Notes under the pieces: generated by a model
Told to the model about the DNA's origin: nothing
Seen by the model: the letters and a program-made list of their open reading frames with translations, nothing else
The model's database searches: none
NCBI GenBank assembly: GCA_963728895.1
Contig: CAVSLM010000001.1
Coordinates: 806,001 to 870,000, forward strand
Direction of reading: 5' to 3'
DNA: 64,000 bases
Source: CAVSLM01 sp963728895
GTDB taxonomy: Bacteria > Pseudomonadota > Gammaproteobacteria > JBBQDK01
Made by a program: the position numbers and the translations under genes
In this document: in pieces, positions 35,162 through 43,570 of the stretch
How positions within the stretch are numbered: position 1 is the stretch's first letter
Layout: each line of letters opens with the position of its first letter

Positions 35162-35413
35162 ATGGGCGTACTGTCGTGGATTGTGTTTGGACTCATTGCC
35201 GGCATCATCGCCAAGCTCATCATGCCGGGGAAGGACCCGGGGGGGTTTATTTTGACCGTCGTGCTCGGAATCGCCGGGGCACTGGTCGGCGGCTTCATCG
35301 GGTCGGCGCTCGGCTTCGGAAGCGTGACCGGCTTCAACCTCGGGAGCTTCCTGATCGCCGTGCTGGGAGCGTTGGCTCTGTTGGTGCTGTACCGGATGAT
35401 GAAACGGACCTGA
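35162..35413 (+). CDS. GlsB/YeaQ/YmgE-type small membrane protein
   Basis: An 83-residue protein of three hydrophobic segments: MGVLSWIVFGLIAGIIAKLI, MPGKDPGGFILTVVLGIAGA and LGSFLIAVLGALALLVLYRMM. The motif GLIAGxIAKLIMPGKDPGG is the family signature (transglycosylase-associated / YeaQ). Members are often stress induced; function is not settled. GGAG lies 8 bases upstream of ATG 35162. It is on the opposite strand to the sugar importer it splits. Confidence 0.88.
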   Translation: MGVLSWIVFGLIAGIIAKLIMPGKDPGGFILTVVLGIAGALVGGFIGSALGFGSVTGFNLGSFLIAVLGALALLVLYRMMKRT

Positions 35414-35456
35414 GAGCCCTCCATGTCCGGTGCGCGACGGCCGGCTGCAGGGCGGG

Positions 35457-36308
35457 TCAGCCCTTGACGCCGGTTGCCGCGACGCCGCGGACGAACCAGC
35501 GCTGCAGCGCCACAAACAGCAACAGCACCGGGAGCACCATGAGCACGCCGAAGGCGAGGATATCGCCCCACTGCAGGGGCGGCAGGGCATAGAACGTGGC
35601 GATCGCGAGCGGCAGGGGTCGGACCTGCTCACCGCTGGTCATCAGCAGCGGCCACAGATACATCCCCCAGTGGAACAGCAGGGTGAGGATGGCGACGGTG
35701 GCGAAGGCGGGTTTGGCATTCGGTACCACGATGGACCAGAAGGTGCGCAGGACGCCCGCCCCGTCGATCCGCGCGGCCTCTTCCAGCTCGCGCGGCAGGC
35801 CGAGGAAGAACGTGTAGAAGAGATAGACCGACAACGGGTTGGCGACGAACGGCAGGATCTGCACCGCGTAGCTGTCGCGCCAGCCCAAAGCGGAAAGCTG
35901 AAAGAAAAGCGGCACCGCGATGGCCTCGAAGGGGATGACCAGGATCGCCAACACGGCCGCAAGGACCAGCTCGCGGCCGCGCCAGCGCAGTCGGGCAAGC
36001 GCGTAACCGGCAACCGAGTTCACCACCAGCCCCAACGCGACCATGCTGCCGTTGATGATGGCCGAGCTCAGCAGATAGCGTCCGAACGGGACGCGCGCGA
36101 ACACGTCGCGGTAGTTGTGCAGCGTGGGCGCATCGGGAAAGAACGCCTTCCAGCTTCCGGCATCGGCCATTACCGCGGCGTCCGGCTTCAGACTGCCCGC
36201 GATCATGAACAGGATGGGTGCGGCGTAGAGCGCGGCGAGCAGCAGCAGCGCCAGGTATTCCAGCGCCGCCGTCATCGCGCCCAGCGCACGGGTGCTGGCG
36301 CCCGTCAC
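35457..36308 (-). CDS. sugar ABC importer permease (MalG-like)
   Basis: A 283-residue CUT1 permease with six helices. The EAA loop ELEEAARIDGAGVLRTFWSIVVP contacts the ATPase, and NYRDVFARVPFGRYLLSSAI and IPFEAIAVPLFFQL are typical. GTG 36308 overlaps the stop of the MalF-like gene (GTGA). It is the last gene of a binding protein-permease-permease set; the ATPase lies 650 bases further on. Confidence 0.9.
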   Translation of the reverse strand: MTGASTRALGAMTAALEYLALLLLAALYAAPILFMIAGSLKPDAAVMADAGSWKAFFPDAPTLHNYRDVFARVPFGRYLLSSAIINGSMVALGLVVNSVAGYALARLRWRGRELVLAAVLAILVIPFEAIAVPLFFQLSALGWRDSYAVQILPFVANPLSVYLFYTFFLGLPRELEEAARIDGAGVLRTFWSIVVPNAKPAFATVAILTLLFHWGMYLWPLLMTSGEQVRPLPLAIATFYALPPLQWGDILAFGVLMVLPVLLLFVALQRWFVRGVAATGVKG

Positions 36309-37261
36309 TGGATCACCCGCTCCTGGCGCAGCAAGCGCCGCAGCAGCAAGGTCGTTGTCGACACGACCAGGAAGAAGACCACCGCGATGGCCGAGCTTAG
36401 CGCCACCTGCGCGCGATCGAAGCCGGCCTGCACCGCCTCGTAGATCAGAGTCGTGGTTCTGTATCCGGGTCCGCCGTGCGTCATGATGCGGACCTGATCG
36501 AAGGCGCGGAAGGCGAGGATGGCAGTGACCAGCACTACGAACACCAGCGGGTTGCGCAGCTGCGGCAGCGTGACATGGCGAAAGCGCGCCCACATGCCGG
36601 CGCCATCCAGCGCCGCAGCCTCGTAGAGCTCCGCCGGAATGGCCTGCAGTCCCGCGAGCACCACCACCATCTGCAGCCCCACCCCTTGCCAGACCGAGGT
36701 GAGCATCAGCGCGGGCAGCGCCAGCACGGGATCGCGCAGGAAGTCGCGCGGCACCCAGGCACCGGCCGTGAGCAGCTCCAGCAGGGCGTTCAGCGTTCCG
36801 TGCGTGCCCGGTGCGTAGATGAGCACCCACACCACCGAGACCAGCGACAGCGGAAACACCACCGGCAGAAAGAACAGTGTGCGAAACACGACCATCCCGT
36901 GCAGGCGCCGATTCAGCAGCAGCGCCATGCCGAGCGCGAGCGCGGTCTGCACCGGCACGATGAACAGGGCGAAGCGTGCGTTGTTCCACAGGGCGTTGAG
37001 GAACGCCGGGTCGGAAGCGAGGCGCAGATAATGACGCAGGCCGACCGTTTCCACGGGCAGCGGCGAGCCGAGCCGCAGGTTGGTGAACGACAGGACCACG
37101 GCGAGCGCGAAGGGCAGCGCGACGAACAGCGCCAGGCCGAGCAGGGCGGGTGTCACCAGCAGCAGGGCGGTGCGGGTGTCGGTGTGGGTTTCCCGGCGCG
37201 CGCAAGGCGCATCGGGGGTGTCGCCCGGTAGGTGGTAACGCGCGCGCCTCGCGATGCTCAC
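36305..37261 (-). CDS. sugar ABC importer permease (MalF-like)
   Basis: A 318-residue CUT1 permease: helix 1 after RTALLLVTPALLGLALFVALP, and FLNALWNNARFALFIVPVQTALALGMALLLN. The EAA loop is IPAELYEAAALDGAGMWARFRHVTLP. Total length and a single extra N-terminal helix fit MalF/UgpA-type subunits without the large MalF loop. GTG 37261 overlaps the binding-protein stop (GTGA). The ~30 N-terminal residues before the first helix are charged and partly low complexity, so a start further in is possible. Confidence 0.88.
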   Translation of the reverse strand: MSIARRARYHLPGDTPDAPCARRETHTDTRTALLLVTPALLGLALFVALPFALAVVLSFTNLRLGSPLPVETVGLRHYLRLASDPAFLNALWNNARFALFIVPVQTALALGMALLLNRRLHGMVVFRTLFFLPVVFPLSLVSVVWVLIYAPGTHGTLNALLELLTAGAWVPRDFLRDPVLALPALMLTSVWQGVGLQMVVVLAGLQAIPAELYEAAALDGAGMWARFRHVTLPQLRNPLVFVVLVTAILAFRAFDQVRIMTHGGPGYRTTTLIYEAVQAGFDRAQVALSSAIAVVFFLVVSTTTLLLRRLLRQERVIQ

Positions 37262-38616
37262 GGCCGCGCCTGCGCACGCCAGGTTTGCGGGGCGCGTTTT
37301 CGTGCGAGCGGCGGATAGCCGTGGTTGTCGGCGAGGTCGCGGTCGATCACCGTTGCGGCGCGATCCAGCGCCTGCCGGACGTCGGTGCCGCTGCGCACGG
37401 CACGGAAGGCAGCTGCGAAGGCGGAGCTGATCACGGGATAGGCCGGCGTGCGCGGCCGGGGTACGGCGTAGCCTTCGGCGAGCTGGACCGAGAACAGGTG
37501 CAGCGCCCCGCCGGAGCGATAGTCTGCGCACTGCGCCAGCGCTGCGCGGGTGGCGGGGACTGCGCCGTTCGCGGCCGTCATCGCCAGCACCTCCTGCGGC
37601 TGGAGCAGAAAGGCGACAAAACGCGCGGCGGCCTCAGGGTGCATGCAGTGGGTGGTGATGGCCCAGGTCCAGGAGCCGCTGTCGGTTGCGCTGCGCGCGC
37701 CGAATCGCGGCAGGGGCAGCAGCACCAGGTGCTCACCCAGCGCCGCATGGTAGCGTGGATAGTTCCAGTGCCCACCCAGCGCCAGTGCCACACGCCCGGT
37801 ACTGAAGGCGGCGTCGTCCAGATTGGGATCGACGTAGCCGAGCTCGAACCACGATTGCACTTCGCGCAGCACCGACACCGCGGCCGCGCCGTTGAGCACG
37901 CCCGCTGCGGAACGGTAGGTATTGCGGTCGATCAGATCCCCTCCCGCGGATACCAGCAGCGGCAGGAAGGCATAGGTGAGCCACTCGTCGGGATAGTTGA
38001 GCTTGAGGTCGAGCACGGCGCCATCGGCGTCGCGCCGCGCCAGCGTCGCGAGCAGCTCGTGGAATTCGGCCGCGGTCCACGCCTCGGCCGGTGTTTGTGG
38101 CATGCGTGCGCCGACCCGCTCCAGCGCGCGGCGGTCCGCCCACAGCCCAAGCCCGGAGTCGAAGCTCCCGACCGCGTACCAGGTATCCTGCCAGCTGCCT
38201 TGGGCGAGGATGGAAGGCAGCAGCTGGGCGCGCAGTGACTGGGGCATAAGACCATCCAGGGGAACGAGTGCGCCCTGCCAGGCGTAGCTCGCGACGAAGG
38301 GTCCGTCGATCTCGAGTACGTCGGGCAGCCGCCCGGCGAGAGCCGCGGCCTGCACCTGTCCGTTGTACGAGCCCTCGGGGATCCAGGTGAGGGTGACCTC
38401 CAGGTCGTGCTGGCTGCGGTTGAAGCGCTGCACCTGCCGCTGAAAAGTGCTGCGTTCCGCTTCGCGGCCAGCATGTACCCACACCGATAGCTCCCTGCGG
38501 GAGGAATGGCCGGAAGGCTCGCGGCTGCAGCCGGCGAGCGCAACGAGCGCGAGCAGCCCCAGGGTGAGGAGACCGGTGCGGCGCCAGTCCTGCAAGCGGG
38601 GAGGAGAATGTGCCAT
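37258..38616 (-). CDS. sugar-type ABC importer binding lipoprotein
   Basis: A 452-residue extracellular solute-binding protein (family 1, MalE/UgpB-like). The lipoprotein signal is GLLTLGLLALVALAGC with the lipobox cysteine near residue 29. The mature part starts LSVWVHAGREAERSTFQRQ and contains TWIPEGSYNGQVQAAALAGRLPDVLEIDGPFV, then WYAVGSFDSGLGLWADRRALE. It captures the substrate and delivers it to the two permeases, which follow with overlapping codons. The ligand cannot be read from the sequence. ATG 38616 is chosen because it opens into the signal peptide; the gene faces the DsrE-like gene across 218 bases. Confidence 0.88.
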   Translation of the reverse strand: MAHSPPRLQDWRRTGLLTLGLLALVALAGCSREPSGHSSRRELSVWVHAGREAERSTFQRQVQRFNRSQHDLEVTLTWIPEGSYNGQVQAAALAGRLPDVLEIDGPFVASYAWQGALVPLDGLMPQSLRAQLLPSILAQGSWQDTWYAVGSFDSGLGLWADRRALERVGARMPQTPAEAWTAAEFHELLATLARRDADGAVLDLKLNYPDEWLTYAFLPLLVSAGGDLIDRNTYRSAAGVLNGAAAVSVLREVQSWFELGYVDPNLDDAAFSTGRVALALGGHWNYPRYHAALGEHLVLLPLPRFGARSATDSGSWTWAITTHCMHPEAAARFVAFLLQPQEVLAMTAANGAVPATRAALAQCADYRSGGALHLFSVQLAEGYAVPRPRTPAYPVISSAFAAAFRAVRSGTDVRQALDRAATVIDRDLADNHGYPPLARKRAPQTWRAQARP

Positions 38617-38834
38617 GCGCCGATTATACCGGCGACAGCGCCGGCCGGCGGCCGATGGAGGCGCCGTTTGCACTGCCTTGGGCTTCCAAGTCAGCGCTTG
38701 GTGCACCTGCCACCGCGCGATTCGACCACGGAATATCCAGGGGCGGCGGCGCGTCATTTCATCGCGCGGTAGAAACTGACGGGCTCCGCGCCCCGCGCGG
38801 TGACCAAAATTCCCCCGCACCAGGAGCTTCATGC

Positions 38835-39294
38835 ATGCGCACTCTCTCCCAAGCCTGTTCGGTGCTGGCGTTGCTGGGCCTGCTCGCCAGTCCTCTTGCC
38901 GCCCCGGCCGTAGACAACGACGGCGACGCACATCCCTTTGCCTCACACCATTACGTGCTCCAGGTGAGCGAGGACGATCCGGCGCGTTGGACTCTGGCAA
39001 TGAACAATGCGCAGAATTTACTCGAACTACTATGGTCCGTCCGAGGTCCAGGTGGTGATCGTCGCCTATGGTCCCGGCGTGAAGATGCTGTTCAAGGACA
39101 GCGAAGTTGCCAGCCGCGTCCAGAGCGTGGCTGCGGAGGGTGTCGAGTTCGACGCCTGCCGCAACACGATGCAGAGCCTGGCGAAGAAACTCGGACACCT
39201 GCCGGAGATCAATCCGGCGGCTACGGTGGTCCCGGCCGGCGTGGTGGTCATCGGCGAGCTCCAGGACAAGGGCTTTGCCTACATCAAGCCCTGA
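38835..39294 (+). pseudogene. periplasmic DsrE-like protein, frameshifted
   Basis: ATG 38835 opens a signal peptide (MRTLSQACSVLALLGLLASP) and a DsrE-type N-terminus (HHYVLQVSEDDPARWTLAMNN). From about 39007 the matching second half (NYYGPSEVQVVIVAYGPGVKML, FDACRNTMQSLAKK, VVVIGELQDKGFAYIKP) is in another frame. One indel at 39012-39025 explains it. The joined product of ~152 residues resembles exported DsrE/DsrF-like proteins, often found in sulfur-oxidising bacteria; the cysteine in FDACRNT is the conserved one. Its role is unknown. Confidence 0.7.
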
Positions 39295-39413
39295 TGGCGG
39301 CGCGCCGCCGAGCGCGGGCCTTTCACCTCACCGCGCCTTCGGCTCACAGTCGCGCCGGTCCACCGCCAGGCACCGGGCAGAAGGCGCGGCGGGTTGCGCA
39401 GCTGCGGGTCCCA

Positions 39414-40052
39414 TCAGTGTCCGCGTTCGGAGGTCGCGGGTCGGATCAGCAGGCCCGAGTTGGATACCCGCAGCTCCAGCGCCTGGGGGTGTTGGGCGGT
39501 GACGAAGGTCGCAGAGCCATATTCCGCGTCCACCAGCGGCGTCAACGCCGCGTAGCGTTTGCGCAGCTCAAAAAGATCCAGCGGCTTCGCGGCACCGAGC
39601 GCATACACGGTTCGTTCCCGGTCCTGCTCGTCACGCAGGCGCACGTAGCGACCGCCGACGCGGTCCAGTTCATAAGCCGTGTGCAGTCCGATCAGATTGG
39701 CCAGCGGTTTCCACTTGAGGATATGGGCGTCGACGTAAAGCTCGTCGCCCGCGAGCTGATAGCTCTCCTCATGGCCGTCCGGAAATACGAAGCGGGCGCG
39801 AAAATGCTGGCCATGCCCGGGTTCGAGATGTACCAGCGCCACAAGCTCCTCGCGGGTGAGCGCGCGATAGCCGTGGGTGGCCAGCGTCAGGGTGGCCGAC
39901 AGTGCGGCAAGCGCCAGCATCAACAGACCGAGGCTGAAATGCGCGGCGAGACGCAGGACGCGCCTGCGCCGCAGCGCGAGCACTCCCGCCGTCATCAGCA
40001 CCAGGCTGAAAGCCGTGAAGACGAAGGTGAGCAGTAGCAGCGTGTCGGGCAT
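39414..40052 (-). CDS. membrane-anchored protein of unknown function
   Basis: A 212-residue protein: two hydrophobic segments (residues ~4-25 and ~35-57) separated by RRRRVLRLAAH, then a ~150-residue soluble domain with HGYRALTREELVALV, FPDGHEESYQLAGDELYVDA and WANLIGLHTAYELDRVGGRY-like strings (here WKPLANLIGL). Similar proteins in gammaproteobacteria are labelled cation/multidrug efflux pump, but nothing in the sequence shows transport. It stands alone, tail to tail with the DsrE-like gene. Confidence 0.6.
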   Translation of the reverse strand: MPDTLLLLTFVFTAFSLVLMTAGVLALRRRRVLRLAAHFSLGLLMLALAALSATLTLATHGYRALTREELVALVHLEPGHGQHFRARFVFPDGHEESYQLAGDELYVDAHILKWKPLANLIGLHTAYELDRVGGRYVRLRDEQDRERTVYALGAAKPLDLFELRKRYAALTPLVDAEYGSATFVTAQHPQALELRVSNSGLLIRPATSERGH

Positions 40053-40216
40053 GAACGTGATGTCGGCGATGGGCGTGCAGACTTACGGGTGGGCCCGCCG
40101 CGTGCGGGCACAGTCCCTGCATGATAAACGATCCACCAGCGCTGCGGGCCGGATCCGGGTCAGTGGCAGATGATCCTCAGTTTGTCACCGATCCCGATTT
40201 TCGAGGGTGGGCGCGG

Positions 40217-40245
40217 TTGCAAATCATTCGCATTTGCGTTATAAA
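40217..40245 (+). promoter_or_regulatory. bfd promoter overlapped by a Fur-like palindrome
   Basis: A -35 TTGCAA (40217-40222) and -10 TATAAA (40240-40245) are 17 bases apart, 35 bases before bfd. The spacer carries the perfect palindrome arms GCAAAT/ATTTGC in GCAAATCATTCGCATTTGC (40219-40237), which closely resembles Fur boxes. Fur bound there would block RNA polymerase, so bfd would be turned on under iron limitation. Confidence 0.65.
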
Positions 40246-40279
40246 CACTCGCAGGTTCACCTCCCGGGGGAATGTCGCC

Positions 40280-40474
40280 GTGTATGTGTGCATCTGCAAT
40301 GCCGTCACCGAAGAGGACATCCAGCGGGCGACCGAGCGCGGAGTGAGCAGCATGCGCGAAGTGTGCAGGGAGCTCGGCGTGGGAACCTGCTGCGGACGTT
40401 GCGTGCCTTGTGCCCGTGACTGTCTGGACCGAGCGCTGCAGCCGGTACAGGAGCAGGCGACGGCAGCAGCCTGA
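40280..40474 (+). CDS. bfd: bacterioferritin-associated ferredoxin
   Basis: A 64-residue [2Fe-2S] protein (BFD/Fer2_BFD fold) that reduces bacterioferritin iron for release. The cluster cysteines are Cys4 and Cys6 (MYVCICNAVTEEDI) and Cys38 and Cys41 (GTCCGRCVPCA). It starts at GTG 40280, preceded by GGGGAA. A promoter with a Fur-like box lies just upstream. bfr follows 68 bases later on the same strand, the natural partner. Confidence 0.93.
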   Translation: MYVCICNAVTEEDIQRATERGVSSMREVCRELGVGTCCGRCVPCARDCLDRALQPVQEQATAAA

Positions 40475-40542
40475 GCGGCGTGGGCTCCCAGGCTCGGTCA
40501 GGGAGCTTCCCGGCATCGTGGAATGTGGAGGGGCGATAGGGC

Positions 40543-41007
40543 ATGAAGGGCGACAAGAAAATCATTTCATACCTCAACGGCGCATTGACCAACGAACTCA
40601 CCGCCATCAATCAATACTTCATGCACGCCAAGATGTGCGAGAACTGGGGCTTTCACAAGCTCGCCGGCCGCACCCGTGCCGAGAGCATCGACGAGATGAA
40701 GCACGCCGAGCGGCTGATGGAGCGCATTCTGTTCCTGGAGGGGCTGCCCAATCTCCAGAATCTGCAAAAGATCAACGTTGGAGAAAGCGTTGCGGAGCAG
40801 CTCAAGCTCGACCTCGATCTCGAGCTCAATGCCATGCCTCTGCTGCGTGAAGCCACCCAATATTGCCGCGAGCAGCATGACGAAGTGAGCAAGGCGCTGT
40901 TTCAGGACATCCTGGATGCGGAGGAGGAGCACGTCGATTGGCTGGAGACCCAGCTCGAGCTGATCGGCCAGGTCGGTATCCAGAACTATCTGCAGTCCCA
41001 GATGTAG
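40543..41007 (+). CDS. bfr: bacterioferritin
   Basis: A 154-residue haem-containing ferritin that stores iron in a 24-mer. All dinuclear-centre ligands are present: Glu18, Glu51, His54, Glu94, Glu127 and His130. The haem ligand Met52 is present too, so it is the haem-binding (functional) subunit type. ATG 40543 has GGAGGGG-type Shine-Dalgarno sequence about 8 bases upstream. It lies after bfd and probably shares its transcript, although bfr and bfd are often regulated in opposite ways, which makes this arrangement worth noting. Confidence 0.95.
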   Translation: MKGDKKIISYLNGALTNELTAINQYFMHAKMCENWGFHKLAGRTRAESIDEMKHAERLMERILFLEGLPNLQNLQKINVGESVAEQLKLDLDLELNAMPLLREATQYCREQHDEVSKALFQDILDAEEEHVDWLETQLELIGQVGIQNYLQSQM

Positions 41008-41102
41008 TGCGCGGGCCGCACCGCATCGGTCCGGTTCTCTAGCCCGGAAATCCCACCAACATCCCGGGAGCGGGCGGAATTCGCAACCATCCTGGCGCTG
41101 GG

Positions 41103-41423
41103 CTAGTCCCAACGGTCGTCGCGCACCTGCACCATCTCCTGGTGGATGCGGGTGGGCAGGGCGTGCACGCCCTCGTAGGCCGGCGGCGCCGTGACCGCGC
41201 CGGTACGGATATTGAATCGGGCGCCGTGGCGCGGGCATACCACTTCGTCGCCTTCGACGGTCCCACCCGTCAGGGTCCCGCCGTCGTGGGTGCACACGTC
41301 CTCGATGGCGTAGAAATGGCCTTCCAGGTTGAACACGGCGACCATGACGCCGTCCACATCCACCACCCGGAAGCCTCCGGGGGCGATCTCTTCGGCCGGC
41401 GCGACATCCGTCCATTCCGACAT
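41103..41423 (-). CDS. Rieske-type [2Fe-2S] ferredoxin
   Basis: A 106-residue Rieske protein of the NirD/BphF class. The cluster ligands are Cys44 and His46 (EDVCTHDGG) and Cys63 and His66 (VVCPRHGARFN). No membrane anchor is present, so it is cytosolic. It is the last gene of the suf operon, 85 bases after sufT. Rieske ferredoxins occur at the end of several suf operons, where they may supply electrons; that role is inferred. Confidence 0.88.
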   Translation of the reverse strand: MSEWTDVAPAEEIAPGGFRVVDVDGVMVAVFNLEGHFYAIEDVCTHDGGTLTGGTVEGDEVVCPRHGARFNIRTGAVTAPPAYEGVHALPTRIHQEMVQVRDDRWD

Positions 41424-41508
41424 GGGTTTCGGCTTCTCCTCAGGCTTTGGTCGGAGTGACGCCCCGGGACGGGACGCCCGAAGACGGTGTGCGCTGTCAC
41501 TGCGCCGC

Positions 41509-41868
41509 TCAGAGCAGACCGAGCTGCAGCCTCGCCGCGTCCGACATGCGCTCCTGGCTCCAGGGTGGATCCCAGGCCAGTTCCACCGCCACCTTCTGCA
41601 CGCCGGGCACTTGCTGCACCGCGCACTCCACCGTGCAGGGAAAGGTCTGCGCGACCGGACAGCCGGGCGAGGTCAGCGTCATGCGGATGCGCACGTCGCC
41701 CTCGGCCGGATCGACGTCGAGATCGTAGATCAATCCGAGGTCGTAGATGTTGAGCGGAATCTCCGGGTCGTAGACCTTGCGCAGCGCGGCGATCACCTCT
41801 TCGCGCAGCGCTTCGGCATTGCCCGCCGGTTGTGTGTCCGTGTCAGTCATCGGCTGCATCCCGTTCAT
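41509..41868 (-). CDS. sufT: MIP18/DUF59 Fe-S maturation factor SufT
   Basis: A 119-residue protein of the MIP18 (DUF59, PaaD-like) family: EEVIAALRKVYDPEIPLNIYDLGLIY, then the cysteine loop LTSPGCPVAQTFP and AVELAWDPPWSQERMS. SufT helps place Fe-S clusters in target proteins. The chosen ATG 41868 overlaps the sufU stop by ATGA; ATG 41859 or 41850 would also work. Typical member of suf operons. Confidence 0.88.
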   Translation of the reverse strand: MNGMQPMTDTDTQPAGNAEALREEVIAALRKVYDPEIPLNIYDLGLIYDLDVDPAEGDVRIRMTLTSPGCPVAQTFPCTVECAVQQVPGVQKVAVELAWDPPWSQERMSDAARLQLGLL

Positions 41869-42308
41869 TCGGTGCAAACGGTCCCGTCAAGGTTCTTCAG
41901 CGCCGCCTGAAGGGTGTGCCAGGCGAGCGTCGCGCATTTCACGCGCGCCGGGTATTCGCGAACGCCTTCCAAAACGCGCAGCTTGCCCACTTCCGCGGCA
42001 GGGCCTTCGGCGGTGAGCAAGTTGTGCATGGAATGAAACAGGGCCTCCGCCTGCTCGACGGTCTTGCCCTTCAGCGCCTCGGTCATCAACGACGCCGAGG
42101 CCGTGGAGATCGCGCAGCCCGCGCCTTCGAAGCCGACGTCCACAATGGTATCGTCCGACACCCGCAAATGGATGGTGAACTCGTCGCCGCATAACGGATT
42201 GAACCCGTGTGCGTGCCGGTTTGCCCCTTCCGGCTGGCGCTGAAAATTCCGTGGGTTACGGTTATGGTCGAGTATGACTTCTTCGTACAGGTCGCGCAGG
42301 TCCGACAT
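41865..42308 (-). CDS. sufU: SufU Fe-S cluster assembly protein
   Basis: A 147-residue SufU/NifU-N-like protein that receives sulfur from SufS. The zinc/cluster ligands are Cys40 (NPLCGDEF, with Asp42), Cys65 (GAGCAIS) and Cys125 (RVKCATLAW). An insertion between the second and third ligand (about residues 84-110) marks SufU rather than IscU. ATG 42308 shares one base with the sufS stop. Confidence 0.92.
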   Translation of the reverse strand: MSDLRDLYEEVILDHNRNPRNFQRQPEGANRHAHGFNPLCGDEFTIHLRVSDDTIVDVGFEGAGCAISTASASLMTEALKGKTVEQAEALFHSMHNLLTAEGPAAEVGKLRVLEGVREYPARVKCATLAWHTLQAALKNLDGTVCTE

Positions 42309-43570
42309 CACTTGAAAACCTCGATGACTTTGCCAATGCCGCGCATCAAGGCATCGACCTCCTCGGGCGTGTTGTAGAAGGCGAAGGAGGCGCGCGCCGT
42401 GGCGGGTACACGGAAGCGCTGCATGACCGGCATGGCGCAATGATGGCCGGTGCGAATCGCAATGCCTTCGCTATCCATGATGGTGCCGACGTCGTGCGGA
42501 TGCACGCCCTTCAGCGCGAAGGAGAGGATCGCGGCCTTCTCGCGCGCAGTGCCGATGATGCGCATGCCGGGCACCTCGGCGGCCGCCTGTGTCGCATAGT
42601 CCAGCAGCTCCTGCTCGTAGGCGGCGATGACATCCAGCCCGATGCGGCTGATGTATTCCGCTGCCACCCCGAGCCCGATGACGCCGGCAATGTTGGGTGT
42701 GCCGGCTTCGAACTTGTACGGCAGGTCGTTGTAGATCACCCGGTCGAAGGTGACGTACTTGATCATCTCGCCGCCGCCGTGATACGGCGGCATCGCCTCC
42801 AGCAGCGCCTCCTTGCCGTACAACACGCCGATGCCGGTCGGCCCGTACATCTTGTGCCCGGACAGCACGTAGAAATCGCAATCGAGCGCCTGCAGGTCGA
42901 CACGCATGTGCGGTACGGCCTGTGCGCCGTCCACCAGCACCAACGCCCCCGCCGAATGTGCGCGCTCGATCATGTACTGCACCGGGTTGATGCTGCCCAG
43001 GGCATTGGAGCAATGGCTCACTGCGACCAGACGGGTGCGGGGGCCCAGCAGCCGCTCGTATTCTTCCAGCACCAGCTCGCCGCGTTCGTTGATGGGGATC
43101 ACCCGCAGCTTCGCTCCGGTCTGCTCACAGACCATCTGCCAGGGCACGATGTTGGAGTGATGCTCCATCTCGCTCACGAGAATCTCGTCGCCCTCGCGCA
43201 GACTGCTGCGCCCCCAGCTCTGCGCCACCAGATTGATGCCTTCGGTGGCGCCGCGTACGAAGATCAGCTCGCGGGTGGAGCGGGCGTTGAGGAAAGCGCG
43301 CAGTCGGTCGCGCGCACCCTCGAAGGCGGCGGTGGCGCGCTCACTCAGGGTATGCACGCCTCGGTGCACATTGGCGTTGTCCCAGCGGTAGTAGTGCTCG
43401 ATGGCCTGGATCACCGCCTCGGGCTTCTGGGTGGTGGCGGCGTTGTCCAGGTACACCAGCGGTTTGCCCCGCACCTGCTGGTGCAGGGCAGGGAAATCTG
43501 CCCGCACCCGTTCCAGCCTGGACTCGGTGATCGACACCGCGTGTACGGCCCGGGTCTTCGCCGCGCTCAT
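42308..43570 (-). CDS. sufS: cysteine desulfurase SufS
   Basis: A 420-residue PLP enzyme (class V aminotransferase fold) that takes sulfur from cysteine. The cofactor Lys240 is in VLSGHKMYGPTG; the persulfide-forming Cys378 is in RTGHHCAMP. The N-terminal VYLDNAATTQKPEAVI is typical. ATG 43570 overlaps the sufD stop by ATGA, and the stop shares a base with sufU's start. It is a group II (SufS-type) enzyme by the RxGHHC motif. Confidence 0.95.
   Translation of the reverse strand: MSAAKTRAVHAVSITESRLERVRADFPALHQQVRGKPLVYLDNAATTQKPEAVIQAIEHYYRWDNANVHRGVHTLSERATAAFEGARDRLRAFLNARSTRELIFVRGATEGINLVAQSWGRSSLREGDEILVSEMEHHSNIVPWQMVCEQTGAKLRVIPINERGELVLEEYERLLGPRTRLVAVSHCSNALGSINPVQYMIERAHSAGALVLVDGAQAVPHMRVDLQALDCDFYVLSGHKMYGPTGIGVLYGKEALLEAMPPYHGGGEMIKYVTFDRVIYNDLPYKFEAGTPNIAGVIGLGVAAEYISRIGLDVIAAYEQELLDYATQAAAEVPGMRIIGTAREKAAILSFALKGVHPHDVGTIMDSEGIAIRTGHHCAMPVMQRFRVPATARASFAFYNTPEEVDALMRGIGKVIEVFK

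Noticed and set aside
41007..41021. GTGCG-CGGGC-CGCAC hairpin after bfr as a terminator
   Set aside because: Only five pairs and no T-run; too weak to call.
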